A stretch of DNA of 64,000 nt from Tubiluchus corallicola (taxonomy: Eukaryota; Priapulida; Priapulimorpha; Priapulimorphida; Tubiluchidae), in assembly GCA_030141605.1 (NCBI GenBank), contig JAQGDQ010000001.1, forward strand, positions 1,584,501-1,648,500, given 5' to 3'. The notes under the pieces are model-generated. The model ran no database searches, was not told the origin of the DNA, and saw only the letters and a list, made by a program, of their open reading frames with translations. Every line of letters starts with the position of its first letter. The first letter of the stretch is position 1. The position numbers were made by a program, and so were the translations under genes. Shown here piece after piece: positions 13,101 through 25,100 of the stretch.

Positions 13101-16100
13101 TAAAATTTTAAATCTGGTAAAATTAATGAAAATTGTGCGAATCGTTTTTCATAAGGTTTTGAAAAACGATTCGCACAATTTTCATTAATTTTACCAGTTT
13201 TAAAATTTTACTTTTCAATAATATTCTACCAAAAAAAGAAGAAAGAAAATAAACAATGTTATGACGTGTTTTTTTAAATCTTCTCTACAATAAGAGGAAT
13301 TGTAAATATTTTTTTCAAATAAAGATTTATTATGTTATTATTGTAAGTCTATGTTGTAATTTGGACTGATCATTCCTATCCTAACTGTTGACATGCTTTT
13401 CTTTAAAATTGAATATTGTTGTTTATTCATGACAAATTATTCAATTTTTAATTCGTTAAACAGAATGTAAGAACTCGTAAAACCCAGAATACGGTATGCT
13501 CCGGAGCTGCTGGTAATAACATTATTCTTATTACCAATCAGCTAAATATATTATTACGTGGGCAGCTTACGTATTTATAAACATCTAAACTCTCTGGACT
13601 GGTTCAATTCTGGGAAGTGTGTCAGTGAGACCCAGCAGATGTGGATAAACACGAGGGGAGTTTACCAACAGAGGTTGGAAATAAGAATTTGAATGTCATT
13701 GATGAATGACAAATTTTTTGGAAAATTCTCTCGGGAAATAGCATGACATTGACGTTTGTTTCAACATGTTTACTTTAAATAACTGTTGTAGATTGTGTTT
13801 AAAAACAGTACAACGACTGTTAAGGTTGACTTATTGCAAATGTTCAGATGAAGTTAATTTCACAACGTTAATAACCGTTTCTATGTTGTTCCAGCTTCCA
13901 CCAACTTCTTCGTAACATTGGACGAGCCTTCCCGTCACCCAAGTTTTGTCTTTCGTGTATACTGATGAGACTCTTAACACAAATTTTTACCCATGCAATG
14001 AATGCAGCACACCCTGTATTGTACAAGGCACGGCAGTAAAATAGTGTTTTAATTCCATCTTGACAGTGATATGCCACATCATAAAAATGTAAAAAAATGT
14101 GCACTTATTTGCTATCTAAGGATTATGAGAGGTTTATATCACAACCAGTCCTAGGTTAATTAGTGACTTTTTAATAGTTATGTCCGTTGAAACGAACCAG
14201 TTACAAAATACGAGGCTTGCTCTGCCACTGTAAAAATGTAACGGTTTGTATCGCGAAGACACGAAAAGATTATGACAGCGGTAAGGAAAGCAGTGGTAAA
14301 AAACAGTAACTAGGTAGATGGTGCAAATTAATGAGAAAGAAAGTTGCAGTGAACGAAGGGGTGTTGTTTTTGGTGTTGACAAGCTAGTGTATGAAGTGTT
14401 TAATTACGGCTGTTTCGTCATCTTAAGTGGGGTTTAGGCGCGCGGAAATATCTGTACCCAATTCATGTAGACGTCTTTCGCCTTAGTCGCATACTAATCG
14501 CGACTAGCAAAACTGCTCATTTTCTATAAATTTTGTATAAATAAATGTATGTATTTATTTGTATGTATAAATTTTGAAAAAAAGAAGCGTATCTTCTTGT
14601 TTAGAAGGATTGCATTAAATGCGAAATTAAATCTAGCAATATGAAACTAATAGTCAGTAAAATTATTTCTTTCCATTAATCCATTATCCTGCCAAACAAA
14701 AATGTCGTTCCGTTCGTGTGCTTAACACTGCAGTAAAAATTTTTGAATACGAAATAGACGTTATGAAGCATTTTGCCTGTTTGTATGTAGCTTCTCTTCA
14801 CGGCGCGGTCTTTGCATTGATTAGTGACCACTGATATTGAAATAAGCAAAGGTTCTTTTGACCCAGTGAACTTTACGGTTTTTATCCCATTCCATTGTAG
14901 CTTTTAACCTTCAAGTTGCAGGTTTTGTTTAACTCAATACTACAGTTAAATTATTTCGGAGAGAACAGCTTAATTTGCAGCCTAGCAATGAATGGCTGAA
15001 AAGCTGAAAAGGCAATTAGGGGTCTTTGGGACTAAACGCAAATTATACGTTAACCTGTAGTTTGTTGTCTTTTTAGTTTTGCTTACAGATGAAAATGCAA
15101 TGTGATTATATGTGTTTCTGTTATAAAACCGTTTCATTTGATAATGTGTAATATTAACTCAAACTGATAAATTAATCTAGTTATCAATGGAGCAGACCTA
15201 GTCTACGTCTTGAAAGGAATTAATAATTAGTTTGCTGTTCGGTTATTTATTTATTAAAATAACAGATTTGCTAATTATTAAGCTAAATATTAAGACGCTG
15301 TATGAAATTAATTACCACCGCTTGACATTTTCATTATTGCATTACAAAAGACTGCTTGATGTTTTTCCAAGTTTTCGTACAGGTTTTGTTGAAGCTTTAA
15401 TTTAGAAGTTCGTTTTGTTTATTACAGAGACCCTGGACTCTCCATGCAGCATGATGGAGACGTCTTTGAGCTCTCCCATATCCCCGCGTATCAGCTATAA
15501 GCCTGATCCTGGTCTCCTACCCACGTCTACTGGACTAGGAACAGCCACGTCTTTGATGACCCACCGGGGGTTGCCAATCTATCCTCCGACACATCCACTT
15601 GCAAACTCCAAGCATATATGCTCCATATGCGGTGATAAGGCTTCGGGGAAGCATTACGGTGTTTACAGGTAGGAAAATAATTACTAGAACACGAAATGCG
15701 TTCAAATTCTAATTTGTGGATTTTTTCTCTAATCTGATAATAAAAATTACATGCATGTAAATAATAAACTAAAATGAGTCTACTCAAGTGAGGATCTGCA
15801 AATGCAATCTGCATTCTGCACAGTGCATATAGAAGATCCATTTTATCCACGAAGGTCCCAATACTTGGCAAAGCATGGTAATTGTTGGTGACTGCTTCTC
15901 TTTTTGTATTGTATGTATGTTTGGCACTAATAAATATGAAATATGAAATATAAACATATGAATGAGCTAACAAACTCGCTCTAAGGTGCAAAATGTCCAA
16001 AAGTTAAAAATCTGGCAAGTCGGTTTCATTGTCACTAAATACTTTTATGCAACTTAACATAAAGCATCGCTTTTGTAGAAGAACTATGATAAAAGTAGAA

Positions 16101-19100
16101 ATTTAACTAATTCACAAAATTTCAATTTTGAAATGTAGTGACACTACAGACCAACAAACCAATTACTAATAAAACAAATATCATTAAATCTTCCTGTTAG
16201 TTATTTTAGTTATTTAATTGAAAAATTTAATGATTAGTATTTAAAATAAATTGTCATTCATCAGGCCTTATTTTTATTGATATGATCATTACATAGTGTA
16301 TTGTTCAAAACGCTTTTTCAACATAATCAATAAATGCCTTAATGACTTCTAAATCGTTACTTCCCCTCAAGAATAAAAATTTATAACCAGAAATAGTTTT
16401 CTAGTTGATACTGTTTTTTGAAGGTTCGATACGTTTGCAGTTTGTTTTGTCCATCAAGCTTGTTTTCATTATGGATTTCTTCTTTCCAAAATATGGTATA
16501 ATCAGTTTTTATTTTTTTCTCCTAATTTATTAAGTAATCGCTTAGGTGAAAACGTTGTCTGGTTATTCCAAACATGTTCAAAGCTTTATTTACACAATAC
16601 ATACTTAACGAAAATAGTCCAACAAAAATAGTTCCCAGCTAACGTTCGGTTTTTATTATACATACCTATCATAAGGTTGCCTAATAACATGTATCCAATA
16701 GTGGATTGTATCCTTAATTATTTCAATAAAAATGGGGGGGACGTCACATATTTTCTCGATTTGTTATTTACAATTTCACATTCAAAAGAAATTTGCGTAA
16801 TTTAATATTGGCCTCTTCGCGAGGCACACTGTCAAATATAGTTTGAATATGCGGAATTAGTTTTAATTTTAATAATGCTAGGTCCCCATACATGGGAGCC
16901 ATATAGCATGATAGATTCTACAGTATGTTCAAATAATTTGTTCATAGTAAATCAATTATATGTGTTTTTGGTTTTTGATAGCGCTGTGTAGACTGATCGA
17001 CTGGTTGGTTAAAATTAGGTGAATTATTGAAGCCCACTGCAAAGCTCTACACTTACACAGAATTAATGTCACCAGGGTCTTTCTGACAGTGTTGGCAAAT
17101 CAACTGGTGTGCAGTTAAATCTGCTGCCTTATTTAATTGCACTAGCTAGCGGTCACCTTGAAATTTTATTGCCTAATCAATTATTTAACTGCTCTTTTGA
17201 CAATTTTATTTTGACTCAAAAATCAATAGACTTAAGCATCGTTCCATTCGATTTATATGGTAAACTAGCTGGCTTCAACCTCTAGGGTCACGCAGAGTAC
17301 ACGCATGAATTTCCCATGGATTTATATCGGTTGTATCAAAGCGTTGGCGTATCAGTGGTTAATTCCATACACTGACCGTGCAGCTTCCTGCTACGATGCT
17401 TGCTGAGAAAATATGATGATTATGTCTTAAGCTTTTCACACAGAAAACAGCGACATGTTCTTCCCTTTCTCTCACTTAAACGTCGGTTGAAGAGTTTATG
17501 AATTAGGAACGACCCCTGTGCGACTCCATACTTTGATTACTTTTTGTGAAAAGACAGCAGTTTATCGACTTGCTACTCGACAAATTGCTGAAATATTGTG
17601 AAATAAAAGGTGACTGCCTGCAGATGAGATCAACTTCGCGAGGACAAAGGAGCTGTAAAACGCCTCAGTCAGTCTTGAATGTACCTGATGACAGTTCTGT
17701 GTTGCATTGGCTGTTTTTAAATTGTGGCTGCTAACTTGAGATCATATCACTAAGTCTTTAATGTACTTGATATTGTCATGTGTTATGAAGATTACAATTG
17801 TAAATTATAAATGCAAATTTCACTCAGTATCTATTAGTTTTCCAGTGTCCATGATGATTGTATGTGTGTATCGGTCAAACTAATTAAGTGATATTGCCTA
17901 TGCTTTTATTCAAGGTTTTAACAACCGTCCAATTTATTAGCAATTTCATTAACCTTTTTTATATGTGTTCCATATAGATAAATTATTTGACATTATCACC
18001 AATGATTTTGCTACTGTTTCAGTTGTGAAGGTTGCAAAGGTTTCTTCAAACGAACCGTTCGTAAGGACCTCAAATATTCATGCAGGGAGGACCGAAATTG
18101 TATCATCGATAAACGACAGCGTAATCGCTGTCAGTACTGTCGGTATCAAAAGTGCTTAAACTGTGGAATGAAGAGAGAAGGTAACTTACACTCACTTTTT
18201 ATAATTCGTCTACTTATTTAGTTATATTTTCGTAGTATCTGAAACGCTAAATGATAGTCACTAAATGACAGTCTGTGCAGTTCGAAACTCTAAAAAGTTA
18301 GTGCTTAAAGAAGAAAAGGCAGTTTTAAGGTGGTATGTCCCAAAAAACTTTTCACACAAAGTTATATTACTTAGCCTAACGCTTACTTGCTTGGAAGACT
18401 TATGTAACTAGAAAAGACAATTCTTAGCAATTTAAAATGTTTGCGCCAACTGGTAAAATGTCACTGACTCACCGTTCCAGTGTGCACCATTGCTCTCCAA
18501 AAATGCATTTTTAATCTTATTGACAAGGACAGTAATTTATATTTTTGCTTAATTACTTTACGAATGCTCTGATTATTTTTCCAAACTGTACATAATGTTA
18601 CCAAATGACTTGCCATTAAAATGATTGCGCCTAACGGTCATTGCGAGAGTTTAATTTTTCAAGTTTTATATGACGTTACTGTTAACACAAGCCCTGTATG
18701 CAATAAGACAACATGTAAATGATTTTAAATTTCGAGACAAACTTTTCTAGCTTTATGTAAAAGACTTTCTTGTGCAAAATGTGTTTAAGAAGCCCTTCGA
18801 TCTTGCATTATTGAAATTGACTAAGCACAGCATCAAATTGATAATTCAGTGTGGTAGTAAAATACAATAGGAAGTCTGTAATTTTAGTTATTATATGTTA
18901 CACACCCAAGCTATGCTGAAATACTAATAACTGCATGTTTAAAATTTAAGACTCTTATAATTGCTAATGAGTGTATTTCGTAGTTTTTTATTGCTCTTTT
19001 TTGTGTTTTACACTTGTGGCAAGCTGTAATGTTTTTCAGTATTTAGAAGCAGTGCCCAAAACGGTGGAACCTCTTAGGCTTAATTAAACAGACATGTAAT

Positions 19101-22100
19101 ACAGTTTTCGTTATCAGATGTTTCTATTTTTAGCACATGAATGGAAAAAAATGTTTTGCAAAATGTTTAGAAAACGCACGGTGGCATTAGCACGTAACAG
19201 GTTCTCACTGGCTGTACAAAATGGCAGCCAATGCCAAATTTTTGCGTTTCTTGTCGCTCGCAATTTTTGCTTAAGCAGTGAAAATTGAGTAGTTGCGCAG
19301 GAAGCCCTCCAGGTTCACTGAACTGAGAAGCCATCGCTGCTGTGACCTTTAAAAGCTGACGACTTGCAAGTTTTGCAATCAATTTTGTTCCGAGTCAAAA
19401 GCAGAAGTAAAATAATTATTGTTGTTGTTATTATTGTTATTGTTATTAAAATTATTATTATTCTTTTATTTCAGACATTAAAAGTCCACAAAACAAAAGT
19501 AAAAGTAAGGCACAAGTAAAAACACATTGCGTTAATTTACAGAAAACATAGTAACCTCATTTACAAGAAAATCTTAATTATAATGGGCATATAAGATTCT
19601 TTGTCAAAGAAAAACGAAAAAAGACAAAAGAAGTGTTTATTAAAGTAGTTGTCTCTTTTCTGGTTATTTAGCTGTGCAAGAAGAACGACAGAGAGTAAAA
19701 GAGAAAAATGAGAATGAAGTGGAAAGCACGACTAACCCAAACATAGACATGCCTGTTGAACAGATACTGGAGGCAGAACTTAGGGTGTCACCAGATCAAG
19801 AATCATATGTAGATGTACAGGTTAGTTTTCAACAGTGTTTAAAGGCATATATAAATCCAACAGACATCGAATATTTTTACACTAAAGAAACTTACAAATT
19901 AAAAAACTTACCTTTTACTGGTGAATTTCGAGCACGTGTATTGCCGTAAAGATCCCCATGTTTCACATCTTTGGCATGAGTGAGCAAGAGTACCTAGTGC
20001 AGAAAGCGTCTTTGGTTACCGATGTTTGCTTACCTTGTCACTGCATTCATTACGTCATTCGTCTCTTGCAACGAAAAATGGCGGTTCAAATTTAATACCG
20101 CTAACAACAAAGTAAGTTTTTGATAAAATAAATTGAATAATCATAATGAGAATAGGATTTTATGTTGTAAAAGCTTGTATTATAGTGAGGGTTTAATTTG
20201 ACTTTAACAACTTTCATGTCTGACCACAGTGTCAGTGTTTGGTATACAACACACAATATACAAATGAAATACATGAACGATTGCTATTCACATGAATGAA
20301 ACGAACAAAATTTTGAAAAACTAACTATATTGTACGGACACCACCAGCAACAAAAACTTATAAGTGTATGAAATAGTTGATAGTAAATAAAATTAGAATG
20401 TTTTCTGCCAACACCACCGAATGTAAGAATGTTCATAGAAAGAAGTGTCCACCTAAGCCATAACATTCAGCACCTATTTTTACCTGGCAAGGAAGATTTT
20501 AATTTCCCTCACCAAAGTAGATAAAGCAGATGCTTCACAAAAGTATATGATAATACATGTAGATGCTGCAAAAGCAGATGTAGGGTAAAAGTAGATGAGA
20601 AAAACGTAAATGTTCCAAACACTGAGTTTGACACGTTTATCTTTCGTTAACTGTTTTTTTTTTCATGTTCATGTGGTTTCAAGTTTAATGTTCATGTGGT
20701 TAGGAAACTGGTAAGCTGCTGTGCAAGTTTTCCTCGCTTTTGGAATTTCTTAGTTCTTGAAAAAATTTTCACTAGGCTTTTCACTAGTTGTAGTTGCTAA
20801 ATTTGTCCCTACTCCTTTTTTGAAAATCTGGGAAGTGAACTGAATTATTGTGAATTGAACTAAATAATTTGTTTTTCTTTAAAAATTATGACAATTTATG
20901 AAACAAACTTGTGAAACGGAGAAGGAACAGCGAAGTGGCCATAATATGACCAGCTGTAAACTTTGCTAATATGCTTTGACGTTTATGCTAGCAAAAGATT
21001 AATATTTATGTAGTAAAACAGCTTCTTAACTATTATTTGTTTCTGCATGTAGTAAGCCATATTTTTCAGCAAAAGATCTAACATACATAAAATAGTAATG
21101 GTTAAAATGGCCTTGGAAAGGAGAGGGGAATTTAATGGCATGTACAATGGCGGTAGTCTGGTTAACCATGATTGAGTTTACACAAATTTTTTACGTTCTT
21201 GTGCAAATTATATTCCAGTTGAACTGGTTTTGTAATTTGCCATAGGGCCGCTGTTAAAACTGATGTGCTGTTGTCGGGTTATTTATGACCTTCAGATTAG
21301 AGCAGAGCTATAGGATACTTATACCTTTTTTACGTGCATCACTTTTTCCAGTTTTTTAGATTGAGTCATTAGAAATTGTGAATACGTATTGACTGTTTCC
21401 TTAGTCCATGAACGCTGTGCGTATAACAAAACTGATGATTAAGCCATTTTTGTTTGCGGTCTGTGCAAATTGGTAGTAATTATTCTTAAGCCATGTCTCT
21501 AAATGTAAAAATTTTGCACGACAGTGATCAAGACAATTTAATAATCACAGTAGTGGCCTTAGCTTATCATCACATTGGGCGGAAAAATTCAAAAGAAAGC
21601 ACAGGTTTGGACGCATAATATTTTGCGCCTAACTGCAGGGAAGAGAAAAATACGGCTTATCACCACTTAGTGATACCTATCTTGCCTGGTCAAAAAGCCA
21701 GTCAACAAAAATGGTCACCAGAAATTTGAAAACTCGCTAAATCACCTAGGCAATGGCAGTTTCATTCTGCATATTGCTGCGTTATGCGTATTTGGACAAT
21801 AGTGAATACGCATCACGCATCATGCATTGCGGATTACGCTTGAAAACATTTAAACGTATTTAATACAAACTATCATATACGCATTACACATCATGGATCC
21901 ATGTGTCACGCATTATGTTCACACATTACATGGAATCCTACCTTTACGTGTCACGTATGTTAGAATTGTATGCAATGTTTCCTTTCTTATGCTGGGTCAT
22001 TACACCACAGGGCTGCCAAATAGAAAAGCTTTAGCGTAAAGAAACTTAAAAACAAATCTCCCCATGAAGATTCATCAAAATTGTTTTAGTTTTTTTGTTT

Positions 22101-25100
22101 GAGCAATTTTTTAGAGTTCTTCTTATAGTAGACACTCTCTTGAGTGAACGATTATTAAAATCGGAAGGCTAACTTACCGGAAAAGAAGGAAATGTGAAAA
22201 AGTTGGGAAGTTGATAAATCAGAAGTTTTAATGTATAGTGAAATACTAAAGCTTATGAAGGTCACTATAAATAAGTGTTTTTGACATGCATATTTTATCC
22301 CGTTTTATAGTAACAAAGAATGAATAAGTTTTTAACTATGAATTTTTTTCAGAAGGATCCCGTGACAAATATTTGTCAGGCAGCAGACAAGCAGTTACTA
22401 ACACTGGTAGAGTGGGCCAAGCATATACCTCACTTTCAGAACCTGCCTATTGATGATCAAGTTATATTATTACGAGCTGGTAAGCTAGCTAGATGAATAA
22501 TTTTTAAGAAATATATGAAAGAGCCAACCCTGGGAATTTTCATGTTATTTATTAGCGCAGACGATCGTTTTCGACAGCAACTGTGATTTTCAATGCTATA
22601 AATCAAGCCAAAACAAATAATTAGTACAATTATGACAAAAATTATGTCATAATTCTACTAGTAATTTGTTTTGGCTTGATTTATAGCATTGAAAATGACA
22701 GTTGCCTTTAGGATGTAGCCCAGAGCAGGAGCATGGAGATTTGTAAACAGTAATGTAATTTTAGTATGGCCTTATTTTTTGTCTTGATATATCAAAGAAT
22801 ATGAAAAGTGATTTGTTAAGAACAGATTACCTAAAGGTTTAGCCTTGCCATTGCTTTGCACTGTCCTTTGCAGATCAGTGGGTCAAGAGTTTTGACCATT
22901 AATTTATTCGGTCTAATGAGAATTTTAACTACTGCAGTGCAACATTACTAGAATTGCTATATGCATAGTTCGCGTCCTTTTAGTGACTGGTTTTGATTTT
23001 ATGTTGTCCCTTGAGTCTGGTGACTTCTACAATAAACTTGGTAGAAAAGCAGATAGACCACACTTTTATTGGCAGTGGAAGGTGTTGTACCCTTAGTAGT
23101 GACATTTTTGTGGCTGACTGTGCCATTGACACTATGACTGTAAAGCTCTAGGGGATTGAAAAGTATTGCATGAACAGGCTCAGTAATCAGAGAAAAAAGA
23201 TTGTGTAATGTCAAGTGAGACAGTGAACTGCCTCAGAACTGCTGTTATTTATTTTTAGAGATGAAAAGTCAAAGCACCAATTAATTCTGATAGTTCTCTG
23301 TTGTGGATTTCTCATACAGTGATTTATTTGTTTATTTTGTGTACATAGGTTGGAATGAATTGTTAATAGCAGCCTTTTCACATCGTTCCATTGCCGTACG
23401 CGATGGCATTCTATTGTCAACTGGTTTACATGTTCATCGGAGTAGTGCACATGGTGCCGGTGTCGGGCAGATTTTTGATCGAGTATTGACCGAGCTCGTA
23501 GCAAAGATGCGCGAGATGAAAATGGATAAGACAGAGCTGGGATGTCTGCGTGCAATCATCTTGTTCAATCCTGGTTAGTATAATATGTTTTAAAAGTAAA
23601 AATTCAAATTATTTTGTCAGTTGTCCACCTGATTAGAAGAAAAAAGCAGCCGAAAATATGACCATGAAATTTTATTAGTTTGAACATGAAAGTTTTGATG
23701 GTAGGTTCCTGTATTTGCTTGCACAAGTCTTTAGTTCTGCAGGCTGTGGACAACAAATAAGCTTAGTTTCTTTACTTTAAAATTGAGGGAATTCATGATT
23801 GTATTGCAATTGGATGGTTTTAGTGCACTATTTGTTTTTTTTGCTTCACATCCATTTCCATTACTTTGACAATTATTTTTGGTTGGGTCAGGTAAAAATA
23901 AGTGAATTGGAGGTAGTTTGTCAATCTTGTCTTTGGAAATATCATTTCTTTGCCGTTTGACTAGCTTTAGGTTATTCCATACTAGTGAGGGGCGATTTTG
24001 AAATTTTGCAATTCAATTATGATCTTGTTCTTCTAATTCGATGTCACGATTAATCTTTTGCAAGGATTTTTAGTGTTTTAGATGCATTGGTCAATGATTG
24101 CAGTGAGATATAACCTATAACTTCTTCACAGCTTCATCGTTGCCTGCTATTTAAATACTCGGAAACTATTTTTATAGGCACATACCTGCTTTTTCATTAA
24201 CGGACATCACTACACACGTCACAAGTAAACGAATTTTGAGCCCACAGTTTGCAACACTGTGGTTCACAATTGTCTGCATTCTGGAAGATGAGAAAAATGA
24301 AGAAAAAACACAAAGATGTATTCTCGATTAATTCGATCAATCTATTAATCGCCTATCACTATTCCATGCAACTGTTTGCTATAATCTATCTCTACTGAAC
24401 TGCATAGCCAAATTGGATTCCCAATTTTGGGTTCAGGTTAGGTACTTCGTTAGCACTAATTAAACATGTTGGCCTGCCTACTGGACTTCATACAAAATCT
24501 TACTGTATTTCAAGCTGTGTGTTCTTAAATGTTTCAGTAACAAATTGATAGCAGAAAGTGCAGAGCCACATTTCTTTAAGTGTTGTTTCAGTTGTGACAC
24601 TCTTTGATATACATGTATTCAGGTTAACTTACTGTATTTTATTGACAGTACTTGTGCAAAACACGTATGTACAAGATAAACATATACCGATACAAATAAA
24701 TTCTGCCTGATATTGCATATTTTCCAAATTGCAGGACTTGGGTTGCAGTTAGGTCAGCATAGTAGCTCATTTTGTAACTTCTTAATTTTTATTATTCTCT
24801 CGTTAATTTTTACACCGTGTTTATGTATACACAACATCATTATGTTGAAGAGCTTATTCAACATAAATTTTCCTTGTCAAGTTTTCTGTGTTGTTCGACT
24901 AGGGAGCAGAGAATGAGTGCTGTCTAGTGTCTACTGATGTATTAATTTAGTGATCATGGCTGGTAACGTGGAACTATTTGTAAAAAAATCTTACCCTTGA
25001 AAATTATTCCTACCTTTAAATATTTGTGCAAGGCCCTTTAAGTATATATGCATTTAATTTGATTGAGTTACAACTACCGATGTGCACTAGTAAGCTGCTG

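Noticed and set aside
15527-16000. 157-codon minus-strand ORF overlapping RXR exon 2
   Set aside because: It is the antisense shadow of a real exon that continues by chance into the intron.
23211-23555. 114-codon minus-strand ORF
   Set aside because: Antisense shadow of RXR exon 6.
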